Source: Spirochaetota bacterium (GTDB lineage Bacteria; Spirochaetota; UBA4802; UBA5550). From it: a stretch of DNA of 64,000 nucleotides. The DNA is taken from the NCBI GenBank assembly GCA_017999915.1, contig JAGNKX010000016.1, positions 1 through 64,000 on the forward strand, in the 5' to 3' direction. Both the position numbers and the translations under genes were made by a program. How positions within the stretch are numbered: position 1 is the first letter of the stretch; every line of letters begins with the position of its first letter. The notes below the pieces were generated by a model. That model did no database searches and was not told the DNA's origin. It saw only the letters and a list, made by a program, of their open reading frames with translations. Positions 54,410 to 61,632 of this stretch are shown here, in pieces.

Positions 54410-54839
54410 TCAGACAACCTCTCATCCTTGCATAATTCTAACGGCGGAGACGGAACCGGCTCATGGCCGAGCAGAAATAATCCGCCGCGCCACTGGGATA
54501 TCAATGTAAAAAACAGGGAATTAATCAATACAAATTTGAAGGAGAGGCGTAAAAATATATGGTCATATAATATAATTTAGCATTAAGTGCTTATCTTAAC
54601 TCAATCATAACTTGTAAAAGGCGGAATGTGACTGTTTAGTGCGTTGTGGCATTGAATAGCATATATACAATCAACCCGAAATCGAGCAAAACAGGAGGTT
54701 TTGCGTGAAGCGAGGATGGTTCACGATGAACCTTCCGCAGCAAAACAACAAGCTTATTTTGCCTACAAGCGAACAGAGCAATAAACAGTCATGTTCCGCC
54801 TAACTCAAGCAAAATAATTATTGTAATTTGTTTCGTTGC
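54410..54839. other. Intergenic region with MITE-like or structured-RNA element
   Basis: No gene is supported. The element at 54619-54801 and its internal hairpins fill the middle; the rest is AT-rich. Confidence 0.5.
54619..54801. repeat. Inverted-repeat element with internal hairpins (MITE- or ncRNA-like)
   Basis: AGGCGGAATGTGACTGTTTA at 54619-54638 pairs with 54782-54801 at 18 of 20 positions as an inverted repeat, with looser pairing continuing inward. Inside are GCAAAAC-AGGAG-GTTTTGC (about 54687-54705), a GGTTCA-CGA-TGAACC hairpin (about 54718-54732) and a GCAAAA...TTTTGC pair (about 54740-54761). It could be a small non-autonomous mobile element or a structured RNA. No target-site duplication is obvious. 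Confidence 0.6.
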
Positions 54840-56660
54840 CTAACGGCCGAGACTTTTAATCAGCTTTTCGGATAATTCCTCGGCCGAGTCGAGGATCCGG
54901 TCGATGCGGACGTCCTTCTCCGACACCGCAATGACGAGGGACGCGTCGGAGAGGTTGCTCGCCCTGTCTTCCGCAGCCCTCCCCTCGACGCTGGCGAGAT
55001 AGCGGGCGAAGAAGCTGATCAGCTTCCCGTCCCGGTACCCCAGGGCGGAGCCGTTGTCCACGGACACCGAAACCACCTCGTCGACATCGATCCTGAACAG
55101 GTCTTCGACGCGGACCCTGCAGTCCGGGTAGCCGGAATTGCAGCGGCTGCCACTGATATCCACCTGCTCGAAGATCGGGTAAAGGCTGAAGGAGGCGGCG
55201 ACCATATCGCGGAGATAGCCGGTGCTGAAGATCCTCCGCTCATCCGTGCCGTCCAGGCGCGTCATTACCGCCGGAAGCTGGCTGAAGGTCTCGACGCGGC
55301 TCTCGCCGCAGATCTCGCCGGCCAGCTTCTGCACCGCGCCGCTCTTGAAGACGCAGTCGGTCGGGAAGGTAATGTCCAGGAGCTTGCTCAGGCGCTCCTC
55401 GGCGAAGAAGTGCTCGATCCTCTTGCGGAACTCGCTTTTTCCACCGCTCAGGAGGTGGAGCGCCAGGACGACATAGCCGTACGCGGACGTGTACATTATA
55501 TCGAATACCTTTCCGCTTTTAAGGAGGGCGCTCAGGAACCCACCGTAAAAGAGCGAGTCCAGGAGACCCGTTTCAAGGACCAGGGCGCTCCGTTTGTTCG
55601 TGATCAGGGAGACGATGGATGAACAATGGCCGGCGCACTTCCGCAGCCGCGCGTATTCGCCGTCGCCGCCGGCGGCCTCAAACTTGTTCAGCACCAGGCC
55701 GCCCGCGAAATCCCTCACCTCGCCGGCATACTGCTCGTTCATTATGTAATAGACCCTCTGTCCCTCCCGGACGGAACCGTCATACAAGCCGTGGAGGACC
55801 CGGATGTCCTTCCTGCTCTTCACCATGGTGAAGATGCGGTCCGACAGGCCGAAGACGCGGTCCCGCAGCTCTGCGTCTTCATCGCAGCAGTCGATCACGA
55901 TATAGCGGTATTCCTCCGACAGCATGAATAGCAAGGGCGACAGGATCTCGGGATTGACCTTAACCTTGGACCCGAAGGTCACGTTGAGGAGGTCAAGCTT
56001 ATCGTCGACGCGCTCGATCCGGTCATTGATCATCCGATCGAGGGCGGGGCTGTCCTCGGACCGGTGCGACAGCGGGGCGGCGGCCTTCTTCTCGAAAAAA
56101 TTAAAGACGCTGCTCCCGGAAAAGGAGAGGTCCAGGACCACCGTCCGGCCGCTTTCCTTCAGGGAGACCGCGGCCAGCGCCGCCATGAAGGACTTCCCCG
56201 ACTGCGGGAAGGGGCTGTACACCGTGACAATCCGGCTCGAGCAGCCGGAATACTTCCTGCCTATGTCCGATATTTCGAATCCCATCCGGCCTATGATGCC
56301 GAGATACCCCCGGAGGCACTTGTACGACATCAGCAAAAACCGGTAGAGCTCCTCGATGCCGAAGATCATGATGATCGAATCCACCAGGGCGCGCACTTTG
56401 CCGGTCAGGCGGTTTTCCGCGAAGGGGATCGTCCCGAAGAAAGAACCCGGCGCCATGTACACGACGTCGGTTTTTCCCACGGACTCGATCTCGAAGACGC
56501 CGCTCACCACCACGTAGAAGGAATTGACCTTCTTCATATCGAACCGGTGTCCCTGCTTGATGCCCGTCATTTTGCCGATGGCGCCGAGCCGGCGCGTCTC
56601 CTCGGCGGTGCAATGGCGGAATATCGGAATGTTCGCGAGAATGTTGCCGGTGTTGTTCAT
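54840..56660 (-). CDS. cNMP-binding, P-loop and degenerate patatin-like protein (NTE architecture)
   Basis: A 606-residue protein in three parts. Residues about 10-110 resemble a cyclic-nucleotide-binding domain (GHRFDMKKVNSFYVVVSGVF). Residues 140-320 form a Rossmann/ParA-like region with an intact P-loop PFPQSGKSF and a Walker B-like YIVIDCCDED. Residues 360-600 match patatin order: SALVLETGLLDSLFYGGFLS, YTSAYGYVVLALHLLSGG and FSTGYLRDMVAASFSLYPIF. In patatins these positions hold GGGGARG, GTSxG and a DG dyad; here the oxyanion glycines are gone and NSGYPD stands near the dyad, so lipase activity is doubtful. It starts 13 bases after the TPR-Mrr gene. Confidence 0.75.
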   Translation of the reverse strand: MNNTGNILANIPIFRHCTAEETRRLGAIGKMTGIKQGHRFDMKKVNSFYVVVSGVFEIESVGKTDVVYMAPGSFFGTIPFAENRLTGKVRALVDSIIMIFGIEELYRFLLMSYKCLRGYLGIIGRMGFEISDIGRKYSGCSSRIVTVYSPFPQSGKSFMAALAAVSLKESGRTVVLDLSFSGSSVFNFFEKKAAAPLSHRSEDSPALDRMINDRIERVDDKLDLLNVTFGSKVKVNPEILSPLLFMLSEEYRYIVIDCCDEDAELRDRVFGLSDRIFTMVKSRKDIRVLHGLYDGSVREGQRVYYIMNEQYAGEVRDFAGGLVLNKFEAAGGDGEYARLRKCAGHCSSIVSLITNKRSALVLETGLLDSLFYGGFLSALLKSGKVFDIMYTSAYGYVVLALHLLSGGKSEFRKRIEHFFAEERLSKLLDITFPTDCVFKSGAVQKLAGEICGESRVETFSQLPAVMTRLDGTDERRIFSTGYLRDMVAASFSLYPIFEQVDISGSRCNSGYPDCRVRVEDLFRIDVDEVVSVSVDNGSALGYRDGKLISFFARYLASVEGRAAEDRASNLSDASLVIAVSEKDVRIDRILDSAEELSEKLIKSLGR

Positions 56661-56673
56661 GAAGGACCGGCCG

Positions 56674-58026
56674 TCAGAATCTGCTCAGCATGTTTATAAG
56701 CTCGTTCTTTCCGTACAATTCGATGGGCCGCGTGTTGGCGAAATCTACGGCGGACTGGGCGAACTCGCCGGTGGTGATGACGATGATCCGGGTGGCGTTC
56801 TTCGCCTTCAAGTTCTCATGAAGCGCGCGGAGGTATTTTTCCTGTACCACGTCGGTGCTCCGCACGAGGCGGATTATCCGGTTCGTCGCCCGCGTGTTCC
56901 GCCATTTCCCCTCGCTCTCGGAGGCGATTATCTCGATCTCGGTGTCGCTGATGATAGTGATGTCGTTGATTGTGAAATTCATCGCCTCGACGATCTTGCG
57001 CGACATATGCTCGAACTGGGACAGGCCGGAAATGAGAAAATCCTTGATGCGGTCGTCCTGCCGGAACTCCGCGTAGTTCTTGAGCTTCGCCTGGACGTCC
57101 CGGAAATTCGGCTTCACCTCGATTATTTTCTCCCACTGGTAGATGGCGGAATGGAGGTCCCTGGTCTTCTCGCAGCACTCGGCCAGGTAATAGCGGAGCC
57201 CCAGCTCCGTATCGCTCCCCTTGCGCGCGAATTTCAGGCCCCTCTCGAATTCCTGCATGGCTTTCTGGATCATTCCCTTCTGCAAATGGCAGGACCCCTT
57301 GGCGAGAAAGCACTTGACCTTCAGGTCTTCGCTCTTCTGCGCGATCTCGAACTCCTTGATCGCCCACTCCATGTCCCCCATCTGGCGAAGGACCAGGCCG
57401 AGGAAATAATGGGCGCGGTAATTGGTCGGCTCGATCTTGATCGCCTCGATAAGGGCCTGCTTCGAATCCGGAAAGAGATTGTTCTGGTAGTAGATCTGGC
57501 CCAGGAAATAGTATGACTGCCCGTCCTGCTGGTTCAGCGCTATGCTCTTTTTGAAAAAGGTCGTGGCCCTGTCCAGGGCGTTGCCCCTGAAATAGATGGA
57601 GCCGAGCTCGAAGTAATTCTGGAAATTGTCCGGCTCGATCTTGGTAAGGAGCAGGTATTCGCCCTTGGCGTCCTCGATCTGGCCCTGATCCATGTAGAGC
57701 TTGGCGAGCTTCTTGCGAACGTCGCTCTCCTTAAACTGGTCGCCGTATTTCCCGTATTTGAAGACCTGGCGGTACTCGACGATGGCGAACTTGACATTGC
57801 CTTCCTTGAGGTAGGCCTCGGCCAGGAGATAGTGCGCGTAGGAATTGCGGTCGTCCTTTTCCAGTAAATCGGTAAGTTTTTTGATCGCCTGCCGTGTCTG
57901 GCCCGCCTCTATCATGCGGGCGATTTCCTCGATTTTCCGCGGGAGAACAAAGGAGTTGATAACGTACAGCATGATCCCCGCGAGGATTATAATGAAGAGA
58001 AAAACGATTACATAGGTCAGTATCAT
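56674..58026 (-). CDS. Membrane-anchored TPR protein with degenerate Mrr-like domain (paralogue A)
   Basis: A 450-residue protein: membrane helix (about 3-27), TPR repeats (about 35-325; for example AKGEYLLLTKIEPDNFQNYF and SYYFLGQIYYQNNLFPDSKQ), then a Mrr-like endonuclease domain (about 345-450). The Mrr fold is seen in ATRIIVITTGEFAQSAVDFA and NTRPIELYGKNELINML. The metal and QxK active-site segment reads IEIIASESEGK then IIRLVRS, which lacks the catalytic acid/Gln-X-Lys pattern, so it is probably a binding domain. It is a paralogue of the gene at 49383 and sits 13 bases ahead of the NTE-like gene. Confidence 0.82.
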   Translation of the reverse strand: MILTYVIVFLFIIILAGIMLYVINSFVLPRKIEEIARMIEAGQTRQAIKKLTDLLEKDDRNSYAHYLLAEAYLKEGNVKFAIVEYRQVFKYGKYGDQFKESDVRKKLAKLYMDQGQIEDAKGEYLLLTKIEPDNFQNYFELGSIYFRGNALDRATTFFKKSIALNQQDGQSYYFLGQIYYQNNLFPDSKQALIEAIKIEPTNYRAHYFLGLVLRQMGDMEWAIKEFEIAQKSEDLKVKCFLAKGSCHLQKGMIQKAMQEFERGLKFARKGSDTELGLRYYLAECCEKTRDLHSAIYQWEKIIEVKPNFRDVQAKLKNYAEFRQDDRIKDFLISGLSQFEHMSRKIVEAMNFTINDITIISDTEIEIIASESEGKWRNTRATNRIIRLVRSTDVVQEKYLRALHENLKAKNATRIIVITTGEFAQSAVDFANTRPIELYGKNELINMLSRF

Positions 58027-58282
58027 GAATACGCCAATCCGTAGAGTGACTTTTGTATATTGTAGTACCGGCTGGTCATTCTGTCAAGATTGTATTTTTC
58101 CATTGTTAATGGAAGACCCGGGCAATCCAGACAAAAATAACCTGACATTATTATCGGAGTATTGGGTCAGGATATGAATATCATTATATTACAATGAATA
58201 TATTCAACCATGGAGCGTCAGAAAAAACCTCAAGGCCTGAGGAACTCAAACAATAATAATTACTGAAGGTGAAAAAATAATA

Positions 58283-58311
58283 TTGACAAAAAAGGGCATT
58301 TCAAATAATTG
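58283..58311 (+). promoter_or_regulatory. Promoter of tRNA-Ala gene
   Basis: TTGACA at 58283-58288 and TAATTG at 58306-58311 are 17 bases apart, ending 13 bases before the tRNA. The element layout is like that of the beta-oxidation operon promoter. Confidence 0.5.
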
Positions 58312-58324
58312 AAAATTTCTGACC

Positions 58325-58397
<73 letters not shown>

Positions 58398-58405
58398 ATC
58401 TTCAC

Positions 58406-58429
58406 AGCCGGCAGTTGACCGGCTTTTTT
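58406..58429 (+). terminator. Rho-independent terminator after tRNA-Ala
   Basis: The stem AGCCGG / CCGGCT (seven-base loop) is followed by TTTTT, nine bases after the tRNA, between it and the convergent greA gene. Confidence 0.85.
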
Positions 58430-58433
58430 ATTG

Positions 58434-58934
58434 CTAACCCTTATATTTTTCTTCCAGAATATTTCCGTGGATGGTGACTATCTTTTCAACGTAGTACTTC
58501 CTGGTCCCCGCGGGGATCACGGCCTCGACCGTTTCACCGACCTTCTTGTTCTGCATGGCGTTGCCGATGGGCGAAGATAGCGATATCTTCCCCGCCGAGG
58601 GGTCCACCTCGTTGGGCGCAACGAAAATGAATTCCATCCGGTCATCGCTGTCCAGGTCGATAACGCTGACCGTGGCGCCGAAGCCGATCCGGTCGTCCGC
58701 TATATCGTCGGGGTTAAGGGCCTTCAGCTGGCCGAGCTGGGCGTTTAGCTGGGATATCAAAGCCTGGACAAAGGACTGCCGCTCCCGGGCCGCGTGATAC
58801 TCGGCATTTTCCTTCAGGTCGCCGTACGAGCGCGCCTCGGCTATCCTTTTGGGGATCTCCACCTTGAATTCATAATTCAGTTTATCCAATTCATCCCTGA
58901 TGGATTGCCGTTTTGCTTCAATATCGTTTGCCAT
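58434..58934 (-). CDS. greA: Transcription elongation factor GreA-like
   Basis: A 166-residue GreA-family protein that inserts its coiled coil into RNA polymerase to release arrested complexes. The coiled coil carries EARSYGDLKENAEYHAARERQ near 30-50 with the acidic DLKENAEY tip, and the C-terminal domain has FIFVAPNEVDPSAGKISLSS and a NAMQNKKVGETVEAVIP segment. ATG 58934 has AGGTGAG ahead; an in-frame extension to 58994 would include hairpin sequence. A 14-bp hairpin (58962-59001) stands before it. Confidence 0.92.
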   Translation of the reverse strand: MANDIEAKRQSIRDELDKLNYEFKVEIPKRIAEARSYGDLKENAEYHAARERQSFVQALISQLNAQLGQLKALNPDDIADDRIGFGATVSVIDLDSDDRMEFIFVAPNEVDPSAGKISLSSPIGNAMQNKKVGETVEAVIPAGTRKYYVEKIVTIHGNILEEKYKG

Positions 58935-58961
58935 CTCGCTCACCTGCTTTTCTGCGAAACA

Positions 58962-59001
58962 ATGCCCCGTGTCCCCCCCATCAGCGTGGGACACGGGGCA
59001 T
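58962..59001. other. 14-bp perfect stem-loop upstream of greA
   Basis: ATGCCCCGTGTCCC / GGGACACGGGGCAT with a 12-base loop separates the small ORF from greA. On the minus strand a short TGTTT follows, so it may attenuate or partly terminate. Confidence 0.55.
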
Positions 59002-59005
59002 GTCT

Positions 59006-59134
59006 CTAGTCATTATTCGACAACTTGATAAGTATCTTAACGTTCCTGTTGTCGTCTTTCTTTACTTCAAAACCGTTCTCTTTTAACGTTTTTTCAATCC
59101 GATAGGTCATTAAATCAATTACTTTTTTACTCAT
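59006..59134 (-). CDS. Small 42-residue protein, unknown
   Basis: A short minus-strand frame encodes MSKKVIDLMTYRIEKTLKEN, then GFEVKKDDNRNVKILIKLSN and ND. AAGGA stands eight bases before the ATG, an ideal ribosome site; another ATG three codons upstream overlaps that site. The composition (basic, amphipathic helix then a beta-strand) looks protein-like. No family is recognised. It precedes greA on the same strand with the 14-bp hairpin between them. Confidence 0.55.
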   Translation of the reverse strand: MSKKVIDLMTYRIEKTLKENGFEVKKDDNRNVKILIKLSNND

Positions 59135-59143
59135 GCGGTTCAT

Positions 59144-59621
59144 CCTTGAACTAATTTTCCATATTGAGGGCTTCGCCCTCAACCCTCCTGCCGCAGGAGA
59201 GACCCTGCGGGGCTTTTAAGGGGCTTCGCCCCTTTGACCCTGTAAATATTTAAACGAAATACATAAGAAATACGCATTAGCACTATACACGATCCGTAGT
59301 AAGGGCTACGCCCTCAACCCTCCTACAGCAGGGTAGACCCTGCGGGGCTTTTTAGGGGCTTCGCCCCTTTTACCCTATAAATATTTAAACGAAATATATA
59401 AAAAATAAGGATTAGCACTATACACGCTCCGTAGTGAGGGCTACGCCCTCAACCCTCCTGCCGCAGGGGAGACCCTGCGGGGCTTTTAAGGGGCTTCGCC
59501 CCTTTGACCCTGTAAATATTTAAACGAAATACATAAGAAATACGCATTAGCACTATACACGATCCGTGCTTCCGCGCGCGTCTCTATTAATGTCGGAATA
59601 TCGCCCTGCCGGATTAAGCTT
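59144..59621. other. Gene-free region dominated by tandem repeats
   Basis: This spacer between the small ORF and the RseC-like gene is almost filled by the three-unit tandem repeat at 59166-59568; no gene is supported. Confidence 0.6.
59166..59568. repeat. Tandem repeat of 135 bp, three copies
   Basis: Units begin at 59166, 59301 and 59436. Copies 1 and 3 are nearly identical; copy 2 has diverged. Each unit carries three hairpins in the same order: GAGGGC-TTC-GCCCTC (copy 1 at 59166-59180; copies 2 and 3 have TAC in the loop), CCGCAGG / CCTGCGG (59191-59210) and AAGGGGC-TTC-GCCCCTT (59218-59234), then an AT-rich tail with GTAAATATTTAAACGAAAT. Confidence 0.85.
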
Positions 59622-60071
59622 TCAACCGCAATTAATTGACCCGCCCCTCCGCGTTATGTCTACCATCCGGGGTTCGGCGACTTTTTTTTTCTTCATTAGG
59701 GCTGACGCGGCCAGCGAAAAGAGGACTGAAAGGATCAGCCCCGCCGCGCCTCCCCCTATCAGAGGGAGATCGCCCTTAAGTCCGAAGGTTGCTCCCGCTG
59801 ATGCCCCCAGTATGATGCCGCCAATGAGCATGGCAGCCGGGACAAGGTACACGACGACGGCGCTCATGACCACCGCCGCGCCGGCGATACGGAAGGCCAC
59901 CTCATCGCCGACCCTGGCGCCTCCGTCATTGTCCATCCAGAGGCGCCGCTTCGCTCCGTCCGAGCCGATGAGGCAGGAATGGCCGGCTGCGCAGCCCTCG
60001 CAACTGGAAGAGACTCCGGTCTCCACCAGGGCCATGCCGTCCCGTATTTCAATTACGATGCCCTGTTCCAT
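59622..60071 (-). CDS. RseC/MucC-like membrane protein
   Basis: A 149-residue protein of the RseC/SoxR-reducing family: N-terminal cytoplasmic part with Cys residues in SSSCEGCAAGHSC near 22-34, then a GDEVAF segment and two membrane helices (near 66-90 and 101-125), ending in a basic tail. RseC tunes envelope-stress signalling or supports electron transfer to SoxR; neither is testable here. The gene stands alone between tandem repeats and a MITE-like repeat. Confidence 0.82.
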   Translation of the reverse strand: MEQGIVIEIRDGMALVETGVSSSCEGCAAGHSCLIGSDGAKRRLWMDNDGGARVGDEVAFRIAGAAVVMSAVVVYLVPAAMLIGGIILGASAGATFGLKGDLPLIGGGAAGLILSVLFSLAASALMKKKKVAEPRMVDITRRGGSINCG

Positions 60072-60090
60072 GTTATTGCTTTCATCATTA

Positions 60091-60236
60091 TCCCCTCACC
60101 CCCTTGATCCCCCTCTCCCATTAAGAATTGAAGAAAGGCGAGGGGGGTTGGCATGATTAAATTTTATTTTTCAAAACCCTCTCCTTTTTTTCAAGCTTAA
60201 TGGGAGAGGGTGCCCCGGAGGGGCGGGTGAGGGGCA
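60091..60236. repeat. MITE-like CCCTCACCCC...GGGTGAGGGG repeat, full copy
   Basis: This has the same structure as 28866-28986: outer inverted CCCTCACCCC / GGGTGAGGGG, inner CCCTCTCCCATTAAGAATTG and CAAGCTTAATGGGAGAGGG arms, with an AT-rich centre. Confidence 0.65.
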
Positions 60237-60240
60237 GTAA

Positions 60241-61632
60241 TTATTTAATGATAACAACTTCCCCGAATTTTTTCAAGTCCGGAATCACCGATTCGTTTCC
60301 AACTACAACAGTGACAAGGCCGGTATCGAAGAGCATCCCCGCCTCCGCGAGGACATCTTGCGCCGCCACCGCGTTGATCCTGCCGATGTAACCGGTGAAA
60401 TAATCCTCCGGCAGGTTGTTGTAGGCGATATACATGTAATTGGAAAGAATATTCATCGGCGTATCGAACTGGAACACGAAGCTGTTGGTGGTCGATTTCC
60501 GCGCCCATTCCATCTCTTCACCGGAGATCTTCTCATGGGCGATCCTGTCTATGTTCTGGTTCAGGAGACCCAGGGCCTCGCCGAGGGTCTTGTTCTCCAC
60601 CTGGGCGAAGGCGAGGAAGACCCCGGTTTTATAGCGAAACTTCATGATGGACTGCACCGCGTAGGCGAGGCCGCGCTTGACCCTGATCTCGGTCATAAGG
60701 CGGGAGTTGAATGACCCCCCTCCCAGGATAAAGTTCATGATCTCGAGGGCGTATCCGCCTGCGTAAGACACATCGGGCGCCACGGTGCCCACGATGACCA
60801 TGGACTGGGGAATGTCCTTTTGATAGAAGAAAATCTTCCCACGGGAGGCCTTCACCCGGGCGAGGATGGCGGTCCGGTCCGCGTCGTAGGAACTCCCAAA
60901 GCCCGGCGCGACGGCGGAAAAATGCTCGCGGCAGAGGCTGTTCGCCTCGGCGCAATCCATCGACGACGATACGCCTATCATGATGTTGCGGCCGGCGCAA
61001 TAGGTCCCCCAGAGACGCTTCACGTCCTCCACGGTGTAGGCGCCGACCTTCTCCGCCGTCGGCATCGATCCGTATCCCTCACCCCCGAATATGATGTCCC
61101 TGACCCTTTCGAAGCCGATCTCCGCCGGGTCATCGTACTTCCGCCTGATCGAATCGGCTACAAGGCCCTTGGCAGTATCCAGGGAGCGCTGGTCGAAGGC
61201 GGGATTGGCCACGAGGTCCGCGACGATGGCGAAGGCTTCCTTCTTGAAGCGCTCCAGCACTTTCAGGGAAATTACCGTTCCCTCCCATGACGACGCCACG
61301 GACAGGCGCCCTCCCATGGAATCGACGGCTTCATGGAGGGCCGGACCCGGATAGTTCTTCGATCCGCCCAGGGAAATGGCCCTGGCGATCACATCGGAGA
61401 TCCCGGCGCTTTCCTTTTTTTCGTAGAGCTTGCCGAAGCCGATCGACGCGATCACCGTCACCTGGGGAAGCTCGTCCCTGATGCAGAAAACGCGGATGCC
61501 GTTTTTCAGGATGGACTTTTCCACCGGCGGGAGCTTGATCGCGTCAGGCGAAAACTGCGCCGAAGCGGGACGATCGGCGCCCCAGGACAGGACAAGCGCG
61601 AGCAGCACGGCTATCAATGGTATCCGTTTCAT
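60241..61632 (-). CDS. M16 peptidase-like protein, non-catalytic partner
   Basis: A 463-residue exported protein: signal peptide MKRIPLIAVLLALVLSWG...ASA, then an M16 (pitrilysin/insulinase) fold. The zinc-binding HxxEH is absent: the aligned place reads SAGISDVIARAISLGG. It keeps the second-domain hallmark RVKRGLAYAVQSIMKF near 310-325. Such inactive members pair with an active one to form a protease clam. The start overlaps the stop of the preceding active gene (ATGA), and GGAGG stands ahead, so the pair is translated together. Confidence 0.87.
   Translation of the reverse strand: MKRIPLIAVLLALVLSWGADRPASAQFSPDAIKLPPVEKSILKNGIRVFCIRDELPQVTVIASIGFGKLYEKKESAGISDVIARAISLGGSKNYPGPALHEAVDSMGGRLSVASSWEGTVISLKVLERFKKEAFAIVADLVANPAFDQRSLDTAKGLVADSIRRKYDDPAEIGFERVRDIIFGGEGYGSMPTAEKVGAYTVEDVKRLWGTYCAGRNIMIGVSSSMDCAEANSLCREHFSAVAPGFGSSYDADRTAILARVKASRGKIFFYQKDIPQSMVIVGTVAPDVSYAGGYALEIMNFILGGGSFNSRLMTEIRVKRGLAYAVQSIMKFRYKTGVFLAFAQVENKTLGEALGLLNQNIDRIAHEKISGEEMEWARKSTTNSFVFQFDTPMNILSNYMYIAYNNLPEDYFTGYIGRINAVAAQDVLAEAGMLFDTGLVTVVVGNESVIPDLKKFGEVVIIK

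Noticed and set aside
54840-56660. Plain ParA/CpaE-type ATPase
   Set aside because: The cNMP-binding domain before and the patatin-order region after the P-loop fit the NTE architecture better.
59166-59568. Possible CRISPR array
   Set aside because: Only three units of 135 bases without spacer structure and no cas genes; it is a plain tandem repeat.
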